From positions 63,290,501-63,354,500 of the forward strand of contig CM060899.1 in NCBI GenBank assembly GCA_030762935.1: a stretch of DNA of 64,000 nucleotides, given 5' to 3'. The DNA comes from Hymenopus coronatus (taxonomy: Eukaryota > Arthropoda > Insecta > Mantodea > Hymenopodidae). The translations under genes were made by a program, and so were the position numbers. Positions 53,401 through 63,948 of this stretch are shown piece by piece (the first letter of the stretch is position 1; every line of letters begins with the position of its first letter). The notes under the pieces were generated by a model. The model made no database searches and was not told the DNA's origin. It worked only from the letters and a program-made list of their open reading frames with translations.

Positions 53401-56400
53401 AAGGTCGCAGATTTAAACCCAGCAGAGGATGATGGATTTTTTCGGGTGTAAAAATCCTTAGCATGGCTTTCTTCGGAAGGGAAGTAAAGTAAAGTCATTG
53501 GTCCCGTGTCGTAGAGTTATGGCACGTAAAAGAACCTCAAATCTGATAGAGAGGCCTCTGAGCAAAATTAAGTGGTCTTTCACACCCGATATAGAATGGA
53601 ACGCTGAGAACCACAGTAGTTAAAGAGCATCCATAAATAACACACCATTTATATTTTTTTTCAAATCGGAGAAAAATTTTCATCCACTTCCAAAGTTACA
53701 GAATAGCAGCATAAAGCAATGATAGCTAGCTTATAGCTTATATCAATCCTGCATTTCCTGTGTATAATTTAATTTAACATGAGTTTTACAATATAACAAA
53801 TATAGATTTTGAACTTGCACTTGTGTGTGCCTTTTCTGTGTATGTGAAGACCATAATTCAAAAACGAATAGTTTTATACACACCAAGCTTAGTACATAAA
53901 TTCAGTATTTTCCAAAGATTCAATATAAAGATTTTATGGAATCCCCCAACTGCAAACTACCCTTCACATGAAAATTTTTATAAACTTTTTACTTTCTCAG
54001 AAATGGCTCTGATGATTTTGATTAAAACACTGTCTGTTTAAGACATTTATATGTCAAAATGCCTTGAATTTGTGAATATTCTGTGAAGTGGATTTCATTT
54101 GGGAGGAATTCTGTATAATGTATATAACTGGTAAACTTAAAGCAATAGTCAGAATTGCACTTCACGAAAATACACAATTTATTTCAAATAACTTTTTTGG
54201 CAACATAAGCCATTCCCAAGATATCCATTATTATTGATTACATTACTCAATACTTTGTCATTAAGTCTTGTTGATATTCAGTTATTTCTTGTGATGTGGA
54301 AACATTTAATTATCACTATTCCTGTTATATGTATAACAAAATGTGTAATATAACTGTGTCTGCAAAAGTTTATCACTATTAAAATCAAATAGATAGAAAA
54401 ATAAACTTTCGTAAGTGAAGTTTGTATAAACATTATTATACAGGGTAGAGAAAGCCATATGAATCTGACACATCAGATGTTTTTGCTTTCTCTACTTAGT
54501 ACATAGATAGAGGAGGTATTTCATTCCACCCAAAAATTTGATATCGAGATATCACTGGAAATCACATTTTACAGTCCCTTGAATCCAAAATAAGGATTTT
54601 CAGAAAAAGGTCCATGTGTGTGTGTGTTTTTTACATAGTTTTTAATGCCCACTTTTACTACATATAGCACTGATACATGAAATGAAGATGGCGCACCAAT
54701 GGAATGCAATGGCAGGGAAACCAGAGAACCCAAAGAAAATCCACCCCTGTGCCCCATTGTTCATCACATATCCCACATACTTTTGCCTGGGATCGAAGCC
54801 AAGCCACATAGGTGAAAGGCGAGTGTCTAACCACTCAGCTACTGCAGTGAGTGTGTTTGTTCGTGCGTTCATGGTGAGAGAACAAGATAACTCAAAAACA
54901 AAAGGAGGATTAAATACCAAATTTGATATTGTAGTTCAGCACCTACCAAGATTTTCAAAAAAATTCCCCACACTGAACTACCTTTTACGTGGAAAAATTT
55001 TCCAAAATTTCAATTTTCTCAAAAATGGCTCTTAACAATTTTGATTAAAATACCATATATTAAAGATATTTACATGACAAGCAAAATGTATTCCTTGAAT
55101 TGTTTAGGAATAGCCTTTGAAATCCTTCATTCTGAACAAATTTTGCATTACTGGTAAACCATAAGATATAGACAAAACCATATTGCACAAAATATATGCA
55201 TCTCGTCAAAACATACAATTTATGTCATAAATTTTTTGGTGGACCTAACTCTTTCCAAGATATTCCTTGTCGTTGGTTTGAATTTATAAAATACTCATAT
55301 TTTTCTCAAACAATTTTTACTTTCTCTCCACGTATAGAGAAGATATTGCATTCCACCCAAAAATTCAATACCAAGATTTCACCAGAAATGCATGTTTTGG
55401 GTCCCCCTGAATCCAAAAAAAGTATTTTTACAAAAAGGTCCATGTGTGGGTGTGGACAGCATAGCTCAGAAACAAAAAGAGTGTTGAATACCAAACTTGG
55501 TATTCAAGTTTGGTATCTTCCAAGAAGATTTTCAAGAAAATCCCCCACCCCAAACTACATGAAACTTTATTCAAAAAATGTGATTTTCTCAAAAATGGCT
55601 CTAATGATTTTGATTAAAATCTCTTATATTTAAGATATTTACATGACAAATAAAATGTATACCTTGAATTTTCTGTGAATAGCCTCTGAAGACTGTTTTA
55701 TTCTGGATGAATTTTATGAAATTTGGAATAAAATGGACAAAAACTTACCACACAGAAAATGTAGAGCATGTTAAAACACCCAATTTATGTTATATACATT
55801 GTTTTCGTGCAGTTGATCATTTTTAAGATATTCCTTGTTTTTGGTTTCAGCTTTGAAAAATTTATACTTTTCTCATATAGGAATTTGTCAACTCCTGTCC
55901 ATATAAACAAAGGAACTTCAGTCACATAGCACCAGCTTTTGACTATCACCTTAATCTATGGTACTCCCTTATTTCGCTTCTACTTACAAGGAAGCAATAA
56001 GACTATTTCTGCTAATTTTTTCTCGATTGGCATGAAGTAAATAGAAGCTGAAGCTTTTTAACAATAATTTGTGACAGAGATGTAGAGAAAGTCATGTGAA
56101 TGGAATAATCAGATTTTTCATTTGAAAGTGTTTAAGGCATGATATTTATGCAGGGAGTTAAAACAATTAAATTTATGTCCTTGCAGATCTTGAAAATGAA
56201 CAACTTGAGGAAACTTGTGAGCCAATTGAATTGGAGACAACAGAAAATGGAAGATCCAGAACTACATTTCATATCCCTAAGTAAGTGCATTAAAATCTGA
56301 CACAGTAGGGCACAAAACTACAAGGATTTTAATAGTAATGCTAATTTTAATGCTAAATGAAATGTATATCTTGAATTTTCTGGGAATAGCCTCTGAAGAC

Positions 56401-59094
56401 CTCTTTATTCTGGATGATTTTTGTATAGTTGAAACCTTAAGAGATAGAAATGAAATGGAGTTTTATTTATGGATGCTCTTTAACTATTATGATTCTTAGT
56501 GTCCTATCTATGTTGGGCATGAAAGACTGCCCAATTTTTCTCAGAGGCCTCTTTATCAGGTTTGAGGTTCTTTTACGTGCCGTAAATATACGACAGGGGA
56601 CAAACAACTTTACTTCCCTTCTGAAGGAAGCCATGCTAAGGATTTTTACATCCGAAAAAATCCATCATCCTCCACCGGGTTTGACCTGCAACCTTGGGTA
56701 TCTGACACCATGGTTATCACTACACCACGGATCCATAAGAGATATATAAAAACTTACTACAAAAAATGTAGACCTCTTTAAAACATGCAATTTGTATCAT
56801 ATACATTTTTATAGAGTTAATCATTTCTGAGATATTCATTGTTCTTGGTTTAATTTTAAAATATTTACATTTTTATCAAAAGGAAGTTGATATTCATTAC
56901 ATAATCTTTTGTTTTACTCTTGGCTATGCAAAGAGAACCAAATTTCAATTGTACCACATAGCAACCAGCGTTTAAAAGATTTGAATATCGCTTTAACCTA
57001 GGATACTTCCCTATTTCCCTTCTACTTACCATTTCTGCTAATGTTTATCTTGATGAGCATGATGTAGATAAAACTATTTGTAAGAATAGTTTGAGAACAG
57101 ATACAGAAAGTCATGTGAATACTTCTTTATATCTCATTTGCTTCTACACGTCTGTTGTTATACTATTTTGTGAAAATCAAGAAACTCGGTATCAACACTT
57201 TGAAGCCCAAGCCCGAGTATAGCTCGGGCTGTGCAGAATGTTCATGTGGCCCACATCCGAGCATAGCTCGGGCAAGAATTTCCAACGCTTTTAATGTAAT
57301 TCCACGACCTTAACTCAGTCTTGGGCTATGCGGCAAAGAACATACATCAGTTATCGTTTGTTTTTCTGATTTGTGCTACCATCTGCCCTCGCTTTAGTCA
57401 ACTATTAGGAAATTTAGGAGAGTTAGTAATATTGGCTGCTCTCAGGTAGTCCCACCATTTCTGTTTGTTACGTTTTGTGTTCTTAAATGTTAGAATTCTA
57501 CATTTTTCCCGATTTCTGTGAGCAGAAGCTGAAATTCAATATACAAATGAAGGTCTGGAAAATTCTGATTCCGAGGGAGAGTTTTTCAAACTTTCGGTAA
57601 ATTTAGTGTAATTAGCTTTATGCAGATTTTTTCAAACTCATATTTGATACTTGTTGTAAATTTAAAATAAAATATGAATATGGAACCTATGACTATTTTC
57701 TTACTTGCTGAGAAATCCTTGAATACCATACTTTCAGATTATCCCAATACTTTTTGGCAGATTTAATTGATATACTGTAAATAATAATTCAAAATAGGTG
57801 TAAAAACCCTGGGTTTCTTGGCCCTTCAACTAAAGAAACGCCTGGGCTTCAATGTATTAATATATATTAGGGTTGAAAATCTCAAATAATTTACTAATAT
57901 TAGGTCTTTATTTTTTTTCTGTAGGTATTACTTTGGGATGATTGTTGGAACAAAAGGCTCTACTCGTCATAGATTAGAGACTGAAACAAAGACACAAATC
58001 CGCATTCCTCGACAAGGACAGAATGGTGACATTGGTAAGTATTTCAAATTGTAAATCACCTATTTAAATTTAACCATTTATGTTAGATTATTAAAGTTAA
58101 GTTTGTGAGCAGCAGATAGGGCCAAAAATTGTTTAATGTGTATTGGTTTAATTTATACAAGGACCATGAGGTTTAAAATGGTAACATAGATTTCCAAAAG
58201 TAGGCCCTCGTAACAAAAATGTAAGTGACGTAGTGTTAAAAATATTGCTCAACAAATTAATACCACACATAATTTGACTGCCACTGTTACTAAATTCCTC
58301 CAAACATCAATCATGTAACAAATATTATAAGTGCATATCACTAACTAATCTACGATATTTAAACTAGATGTTCGTAGCATTTTCCCTGTGTTTTTCATGT
58401 TTACTTTCTCTATTAGTACTATGTATATGAAGGTGGAACCAATCCTCATTGGTGAAAAATATTAAATGTGGGTCAATTTTGGCATTGTATACACTATTGA
58501 GAGTCCACTCATAAAATGTGTTTACACATACGAATAAATACGTGCTGTGCAGTAGAAAACAAATGCTGAGCCATAACACTTTTCATGACTAAGTACAGAA
58601 AAAATAATAGCTCAAGCACACGGTATCACTATCAGCTCAATACTGCACTTTCAGAGCAGAGAAAAACAAGTCAGCAGCATGACCTTGTGTATGCAGATGT
58701 GTGTTATCATGTTTCCGTGTGTGCAGTGGAAAATTGCTGCACAGCAGTTCGGATGTTTTTGGGTCCTGCGGTACAACAAAATGTGTAAACATTAACTGAA
58801 AGTTTACCTGGATTAACAAGAGATAGCCAGAATAATAAGCTTTTGTAAGAATAACTTGTAGATAAAGATACATAAATGTAACATCAGATTTTTGTTCACT
58901 GCGAAAGTCAATAATTTATTTTATGTACAAATATTGTTACAGTTATAACCGGCGAGACCAGTACTGGTGTCCGTTCTGCAAGGAGACGAATTGAGTTGAT
59001 TGTGATGACTGCTCGTCAGAAACAACAATTCACACATTTTATTTCCATACCCCTCATCGCAGAAGGCATCCAGGAAAGATTTCTAAAATTTAAA
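50352..59094 (+). CDS. ASCC1: ASCC1, first four coding exons (gene continues past the window)
   Basis: Exons 50352-50475, 56187-56280, 57925-58034 and 58943-59094 join in frame to 160 residues. The start, MDVLKPDLMWIEGRCYRI, is the family's conserved N-terminus. A KH domain follows: YYFGMIVGTKGSTRHRLE (GXXG loop GTKG, residues 81-84), IRIPRQGQNGDIVITGE and GVRSARRRIELIV. The last exon enters the 2H phosphodiesterase domain (FTHFISIPL). ASCC1 belongs to the ASC-1 (TRIP4) complex with ASCC2 and ASCC3, linked to transcription coactivation and alkylation-damage repair. The two HxT/S motifs and the C-terminal half are not seen before 64000, so the next intron must exceed 4.9 kb. No stops or frameshifts occur in these exons. 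Confidence 0.94.
50839..51460 (+). pseudogene. LINE 3' end in ASCC1 intron 1
   Basis: A 134-residue open frame (50839-51240) includes LPFSYLCKYSESVFMYK and ATKTYNSLPLNVKQSSNL, the C-terminal block typical of arthropod LINE RT proteins. A short 3'UTR and an A-rich tail (to about 51475) follow. The RT core is absent. Confidence 0.65.
51973..52221 (-). mobile_element. SINE family B, minus strand, in ASCC1 intron 1
   Basis: A poly(T) run on the left, then the SINE body, and a tRNA-like head at the right (CTCACCTAGACGGCCGGGG on the minus strand). Flanked by 13-bp duplications acttaaatattca and acctaaatattca with one mismatch. Confidence 0.88.
52441..52690 (-). pseudogene. LINE RT C-terminal fragment, minus strand
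   Basis: Minus strand encodes YFAYFNSIIEHGIIFWGNSV then MKALQIICNAYSRQSCKELF, the thumb-region block (Y..I..GI..WG) of Jockey/CR1-type LINEs. Open from 52677 to 52441 but only a fragment. Confidence 0.7.
52766..53306 (+). repeat. PHR copy, head truncated, diverged
   Basis: TTTTTATTAAAATTTGTGTA to GTGAATTGAACATATTAG; the core is missing and the tail is well preserved. Confidence 0.75.
53352..53640 (+). mobile_element. SINE family C, full length, in ASCC1 intron 1
   Basis: The tRNA-like head has GGTGTAATGGTTACCATGC as box A region and GGTCGCAGATTTAAACCC as box B region. The body includes CCTTAGCATGGCTTTCTTCG and GAGAGGCCTCTGAG. Confidence 0.85.
53815..54480 (+). repeat. PHR copy, head truncated, strongly diverged
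   Basis: CATAATTCAAAAACGAATAG to CTGACACATCAGATGTTTT with many small changes; probably an older subfamily. Confidence 0.7.
54484..55317 (+). repeat. PHR head half interrupted by SINE B
   Basis: Head 54484-54627, SINE 54628-54850, then from 54851 to the CTCATATTTTTCTCAAAC block, where the next copy's head is fused. Confidence 0.78.
54628..54850 (-). mobile_element. SINE family B, minus strand, inside a PHR copy
   Basis: The same body as the other two family B copies (GGAATGCAATGGCAGGGAAA on the plus strand) and a tRNA-like end near 54790-54845. It is inserted in the (TG)n tract of a PHR; GTGTGTTT flanks both sides. Confidence 0.8.
55318..56117 (+). repeat. PHR copy with shortened head palindrome
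   Basis: TTTTACTTTCTCTCCACGTA followed directly by TAGAGAAGATATTGC: the central ACTATGTACATAGT part of the palindrome has been deleted. The rest of the unit and the tail (ATAATCAGATTTTT) are present. Confidence 0.83.
56187..56280 (+). CDS. ASCC1: ASCC1 coding exon 2
   Basis: Acidic linker DLENEQLEETCEPIELETTE leading into GRSRTTFHIPK, the first strand of the KH fold. The acceptor is CTTGCAG before 56187 and the donor GTAAGT at 56281. It ends two bases into a Lys codon. Confidence 0.9.
56350..57122 (+). repeat. PHR tail half split by SINE C
   Basis: Pieces 56350-56446 and 56736-57122. The last piece reaches AGAAAGTCATGTGAATAC and lacks the terminal hairpin. Confidence 0.78.
56447..56735 (-). 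mobile_element. SINE family C, minus strand, inside a PHR tail
   Basis: Flanked by 9-bp duplications taagagata (56438-56446, 56736-56744). The right end is the tRNA-like head on the minus strand; the PHR resumes exactly after it. An open frame at 56450-56749 crosses it but is just SINE sequence. Confidence 0.88.
57196..57856 (-). mobile_element. TTAA-type MITE, second copy, in ASCC1 intron 2
   Basis: The inverted counterpart of 28537-29165 along its whole length, flanked by TCAA (57192-57195) and TTAA (57857-57860). Its left end has a direct duplication of a CCGAG.ATAGCTCGGGC palindrome not seen in the other copy. Confidence 0.85.
57925..58034 (+). CDS. ASCC1: ASCC1 coding exon 3 (KH core)
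   Basis: Holds the KH GXXG loop in MIVGTKGSTRHRLETETKT and then IRIPRQGQNGDI. The acceptor is CTGTAG before 57925 and the donor GTAAGT at 58035. Adding a single G completes the codon begun in exon 2. Confidence 0.93.
58399..58893 (+). repeat. PHR-like head and tail with unrelated core
   Basis: The head-like GTTTACTTTCTCTATTAGTA (58399-58430) and a tail-like block (58798-58893, TAACATCAGATTTTTG) enclose about 370 bp that match no other copy here. Either a separate subfamily or a core replacement. Confidence 0.5.
58943..59094 (+). CDS. ASCC1: ASCC1 coding exon 4 (end of KH, start of 2H-PDE)
   Basis: Reads VITGETSTGVRSARRRIEL, then TARQKQQFTHFISIPL and EGIQERFLKFK. The acceptor is GTTACAG before 58943. 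The donor is the less common GTTAGT at 59095, phase 0. Penelope-like sequence begins about 20 bases further on. Confidence 0.92.
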
Positions 59095-59115
59095 GTTAGT
59101 GCATTCGTATAAATT

Positions 59116-60774
59116 TACATTTCAAAAGTAGAAACCCTTTTAGAGAATAAAGAATATACAGAAATAAGTAAAAACCCATTAAACACACTGATAACATCCT
59201 TAAAACGTACAATAGAAAGAACAGAAATTATACCTAAACTAGAAAAATTCAAAATGAAAGAAGCAAACCCAACTCTACCACGTCTTTATGCTTTGCCAAA
59301 AATCCACAAACCGGACAAACCCATGAGACCAATAGTCAATTGCATAAACTCTCCAACCTACAAATTATCTAAGTGGTTAGTTAACAAATTCAATAGCTTC
59401 CCCGAACACAACCACCTTTCCATTAAAAACTCCATAGAAATAATAAAACATCTAGAAGAGTACAAAGTTTCAAACAATGAGTTGTTGGTTTCGTTTGATG
59501 TGAAATCATTATTCACCAGCATCCCAGTCGACAAGTTACTTGAAACCTTCAAAGCATGGCTCAGGGGCATAGGCTTAAACCAGAAAGAAATAGAAGACTT
59601 CCATACTTTAACAGAACTTTGCATCAACCAGAATTATTTCCAATTCAATGGTAGATTTTACAGACAATCATCAGGCTTAGCAATGGGTAACCCACTTTCG
59701 CCCTTTTTAGCAAATCTGTACATGGGACGACTTGAAGTACATATAACCTCCAGTTTTCCGAATATATTAAAAAAATGGTTAAGATATGTTGATGATGTTT
59801 TTGCGGTGGTCCCCAAAAAATTAGCAAAAGACTCTCTAAAATTACTAAACCTACAGGACAGGTACATACAATTCACAATGGAAACAGAAAAAGACCAAAT
59901 GCTACCATACCTGGACCTAAAACTAACACGGAAAGAACAAAAGATCACTTATGGCATCTACAGGAAGACCACACATACAGACAATTACATAAAACAGAAT
60001 AGTTTCAACCCAGAACCTCATAAACAGGCAGTCTTCAACAGTTCAGTACACAGACTCCTCAGCATCCCACTTGACCCAGAAGAGTACAACACAGAATACC
60101 TCCAACTAAGACATATAGCCTCAGCCAATGGTTTTAACCCAGACATCATTGACCAAAAAATTAAAAAACATAAGGAGAAATTAACCTTAAAACAAATCAC
60201 CACTTTGTCCATACAAAAACCGAAAGTTATATATAAAAAATTCACCTATCACCCAACAGCAGATAGGAAATTCAAAAAAATTTTCAAGAAATACAATATA
60301 AGTTTAGCTTCAAGTAACCAATTCAACATAAAAAATGCATTGAAAACAGACATTAAAGACCCCATACCTACAAACCAGAGATCAGGCATCTACAGAATTG
60401 ATTGCAAGGACTGCAAATCATGTTACATTGGCCAAACAAAAAGAAGACTGGAAACAAGGCTAAAGGAACATTTCAGACATATCAAACAGAAACAAACAGA
60501 TAAATCGGCAGTAGCATACCATTTTTGGACATCACATCATGAAATACAAAATGACATAAAATTGCTAAAACCTGTAAACAACCCGGCAGAACTTACAGTT
60601 TGGGAGAATATTCTCATTACACAACAAAAAGACCAACTGCTGAATTTTGAAATACCGCCACATGATTTTGAACTTCTACTGAGAACACCAGATGGCTCCA
60701 CCGTAATAGACCACAGAGCACAAATACCAGCCATCAGTCGGACTTCAACTGAAGAAGAGGGCAATTGCCCTTGA
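59116..60774 (+). CDS. Penelope-like reverse transcriptase with GIY-YIG endonuclease
   Basis: Open from about 59116; the first in-frame ATG is 59254 (506 residues). RT motifs from that ATG: LPKIHKPDKPMRPIV (14-28), LLVSFDVKSLFTSIP (77-91), SGLAMGNPLSPFLANLY (140-156) and the catalytic YVDD (178-181). A linker leads to a GIY-YIG domain: SGIYRIDCKDCKSCYIGQTK (377-396), Arg in ETRLKEH, His-Phe at 423-424 and Glu at 451. The CCHH-like cysteines and both catalytic sites are intact. The N-terminal part of a full-length protein is missing, cut by a stop at about 59113. It would copy its RNA by target-primed reverse transcription if complete. Confidence 0.93.
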   Translation, partial: YISKVETLLENKEYTEISKNPLNTLITSLKRTIERTEIIPKLEKFKMKEANPTLPRLYALPKIHKPDKPMRPIVNCINSPTYKLSKWLVNKFNSFPEHNHLSIKNSIEIIKHLEEYKVSNNELLVSFDVKSLFTSIPVDKLLETFKAWLRGIGLNQKEIEDFHTLTELCINQNYFQFNGRFYRQSSGLAMGNPLSPFLANLYMGRLEVHITSSFPNILKKWLRYVDDVFAVVPKKLAKDSLKLLNLQDRYIQFTMETEKDQMLPYLDLKLTRKEQKITYGIYRKTTHTDNYIKQNSFNPEPHKQAVFNSSVHRLLSIPLDPEEYNTEYLQLRHIASANGFNPDIIDQKIKKHKEKLTLKQITTLSIQKPKVIYKKFTYHPTADRKFKKIFKKYNISLASSNQFNIKNALKTDIKDPIPTNQRSGIYRIDCKDCKSCYIGQTKRRLETRLKEHFRHIKQKQTDKSAVAYHFWTSHHEIQNDIKLLKPVNNPAELTVWENILITQQKDQLLNFEIPPHDFELLLRTPDGSTVIDHRAQIPAISRTSTEEEGNCP

Positions 60775-60788
60775 AACATATGTTTTGG
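60749..60788 (+). ncRNA. Hammerhead-like motif overlapping the Penelope stop codon
   Basis: CTGAAGA at 60749, a self-complementary stem around GGGCAATTGCCC, then GAAAC at 60773, and TTTTGG. The order matches a hammerhead core (CUGAnGA, helix II, GAAA, short helix III, UH). The first core strand has A where U is standard, so activity is doubtful. Such motifs are known in Penelope-like terminal regions. Confidence 0.4.
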
Positions 60789-61506
60789 ACATAATACATA
60801 TAAGTGAGGTGAGTGTTACTATTCCGACTCATTTTCAACATTACATTGATTAAAACTTCACTTGTCTCAAACTTCTGAGTTATTTAATTCACAAACTGTT
60901 GATGACTTCATTATTATGACGTAATCCATCCTGGACTATCCTTTATGCGTTTCACCAGGGCACACTTTTGCTGACATGTTTACTTTCTATTCTATATCTT
61001 TCCTATCCAGTCTTGCTTGACTCAATTCTTGTTTTCTTTGACCCCGCTGGTATTAGAGTATTCGAGGCCTAGGGGATCATTTCATTTTCTTTCCTGTCCA
61101 TACCTTTCTTTTCTTAGGTGATGTAACCGCCATTTATGGTGCCTAATTTTAAGCGGTAACTAAAAGTTGAATAAAAACATTCCAGATAAAATAATGTCCC
61201 ATTGGAAAAAGAAACATTCCGGAAGTAAAACAGTCCCCCATTCCGATTTCCAGGCGGGGACCTTTTTCCAATGACAAATTAAAAATTTTACAATGGAATA
61301 TGGGAGATTTATTCAGGATAGGTATAGTGAGATCTCCTCTGTATCCTTTCTGTACACTTAAAGAAGATGAAACCATCTAATGTGCTACCCAACCTTTAGT
61401 CAACATGATAATATGACATCAAAATACTGGAATGCAAGAGAGCGAATGGCTTCACTGCCAACTGATAACATTAAATACCAACCAACCAACTTTCTATTCT
61501 CTACAT
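60775..61506. other. Penelope 3' tail and unassigned intron sequence
   Basis: To about 61110 probably Penelope tail (shared block 61022-61100). From there to 61506 nothing recognised. Confidence 0.45.
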
Positions 61507-61944
61507 TTTTACTTTTTACACGTACAATGTACATAGTGTATAGAGAAGGTTGTGTATTGTACCCAAAAATTTGATACCGAGATTTCATCTGAAATATATG
61601 TTTTAGAAACCCCTGAATTTAGAAAAAGCATTTTGTGCATGCATGTGGCTCCTCCCCCATTGAAATACCAAACTTAGTATTTAAGTTCATTAGCTTCCTA
61701 GGATATGAATCAAAGATATTCAAGAAAATCTCCCCATTCCAAACTACTATTTACATGGAAAATTGTTCAAAAATTTTGATTTTCTCAAAAGTGGCCTTAA
61801 CTATTTTGATTAAAATACTATATTAAAGATATTTACATAATAACTGTAAATCTTGAATTTTCTGGGAAAAGCCTCTGAAGTCCTCTTCATTTTGGATGAA
61901 ATTTGCACAGCTAATGAACCATAAGAGATAGACAAAAACTTAGT
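61507..61944 (+). repeat. PHR head half
   Basis: Decayed palindrome ACTTTTTACACGTACAATG, a lost (TG)n, ending AGACAAAAACTTAGTATAAA where the next minus copy begins. Confidence 0.78.
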
Positions 61945-62815
61945 ATAAAATCTGATGTGTTCCATTCACATGACTTTCTCTACATCAGTGCAACAAATTA
62001 TTGTTAAAAAACTAATGCTTCTATTTACTTCATGCTAATCGAGGAACAAATTGGCAGAAATAGTCTTATTACTTGCTTCCTTGTAAGTAGAAGCAAAATA
62101 AGGGAGTACAATAGGTTAAAATGACAGTCAAAAGCTGGTTGCTATGTGACTGAAGTTCCTTTGTTTGTGTGAACAGGAGTTGACAAATTCCTGTATGAGA
62201 AAAGTATGTTTTCCAAAGCTGAAAACAAAAGCAAGGGATATCTCAAAAACAATCAACTCCACGAAAAAAATGCATATGACATAAATTATGTGTTTTAATG
62301 TGCTCAACATTTTTTTGTGTGGTAAGTTTTTGTCCATCTCTTAACAGTTCAGCAGTTATGCAAAATTCCATAAAATTCATCCAGAATAAAGTAGTCTTCA
62401 GAGGCTATTCCCAGAAAATTCAGGATATACATTTTATTTGTCAGGTAAATATCTTTAATATACAATATTTTAATCAAAATCGTTTGAGCCATTTTTGAGA
62501 AAATCAAAATTTTGGAAAAATAGATCCATGTAAAGGGAATTGGGAATAGGGGGATTTTCTTGAAAGTCTTTGTGTTTCATCATTGGAAGATACCGAACTT
62601 AAATACTAAGTTTGGTATTTAACGGTCTTTTTGTTTTTGAGCTATGCTGTCCACAGACATACACACACGGACCTTTTTCCAAAAATACTTTTTTTTTTTT
62701 TTTATTCTGGGGGACCCAAAACATGTATTTCCAGTGAAATCTCAGTATGAAATTTTTGGGTGGAATGCAATACCGTCTGTATACACTATGTACATAGTAC
62801 GTGTAGAGAAAGGTA
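61945..62815 (-). repeat. PHR full copy
   Basis: TCTGATGTGTTCCATTCAC at 61949 to GTGTAGAGAAAGGTAATA. Confidence 0.87.
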
Positions 62816-63110
62816 ATAAAAAATATAGGTCTCATCAAAATGCCAAATCCATATCCTTTACATTTTTGTTGTGGAGGTAACCATTTCCAAGATATCTCTT
62901 GTTATTGGTTTCACCTTTAAAATACTTATACTTTTCTCAGACAGCAAAGAAGTGAATTTCAATAACAACCACATAGCAACAGCTTTTAAAACATTTGACC
63001 ATTGCATAGCATAATGCATCTTACCTCAATTAGCATGAGTATAAAGAAGAATAATCTTTTGCAAGAAGTTTATAGAATAGTTAGAGAAAGTCATAAGAGT
63101 ATAACACATC
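62816..63110 (+). repeat. PHR tail fragment
   Basis: AAATATAGGTCTCATC to GAGTATAACACATCTACT. It matches the GTGTAACA tail subtype. Confidence 0.76.
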
Positions 63111-63163
63111 TACTAAGAGGAGCACATCTTTTTATTTATTTATTTTTTTTTTTTTTTGCTTAT

Positions 63164-63948
63164 TTTTTACTTTCTATACACGCACTATGTACATATTATA
63201 TAGAGAAGGTATTGTATTGCACCCAAAAATTTGGTACCAAGATTTTACCAGAAATACATGTTTTGGGACCTTCTGAATCCAAAAAAAAGGTCCATGCTCA
63301 AAAACGAAAAGTTGTTAGATACCAAACTTAATATTTAAGTTGAGTATCTCCCAAGGATGTGATACGAAGATTTTCAAGAAAATCCCCTCACACCCAACTA
63401 CCCTTTAAATTAAAAAAAATTCAAAAGTTTTGATTTTTTTCAAAAGTAGCTCTAACGATTTCGATTAAAATCTCTTGTATTTAAGATATTTACATGACAA
63501 ATAAAATGTATACCTTGAATATTCTGGGAATAGCCTCTAAAGATCTCTATTCTGAATGAATTTTTTTTTTAATTTTGCATAACTAGTAAACGATAAGAGA
63601 TAGACAAGAACTTATTACACCAAAAATGTAATCTTCTTAAAACACACAATTTATGTTATATATATTTTTTTTCTCCTGGAGTTGACTGTTTTTGAGATAT
63701 TCCTTGTTATTGGTTTCAGTTTTAAAATACTTAAACTTTTCTCATACAGAAACTTGTCAACTCCTGGCCACGCAAAGAAACAGATTTCAGTCGCATAGCA
63801 ACCACATTTTAAAACATGTGACTGTCGGTTTAGCCTAGTGTATTCTCTTATTTCCCTTCTACTTATAAAGAATCAAGTAGTAAGACTGTTTCTGCTAATG
63901 TTTATCTTGATTAGCCTGAAGTGGATAGAAGAATAAGCTTATTATGAA
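63164..63948 (+). repeat. PHR copy, tail truncated
   Basis: The palindrome at 63168-63210 (TATACACGCACTATGTACAT), all core blocks, ending GAATAAGCTTATTATG without the terminal hairpin. Confidence 0.84.

Larger units (their letters stand above)
59105..61110 (+). mobile_element. Penelope-like retroelement, 5' truncated, in ASCC1 intron 4
   Basis: About 2 kb in total: an open RT plus GIY-YIG frame, a hammerhead-like motif at the stop codon, and a 3' tail to about 61110. The tail block at 61022-61100 (TGGTATTAGAG, GGGATCATTTCA) recurs inverted at 33404-33475 beside another Penelope relic, which supports calling it element sequence. 5' truncation is usual for this class. The left edge lies about 10-20 bp from the ASCC1 exon 4 donor. 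Confidence 0.8.
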
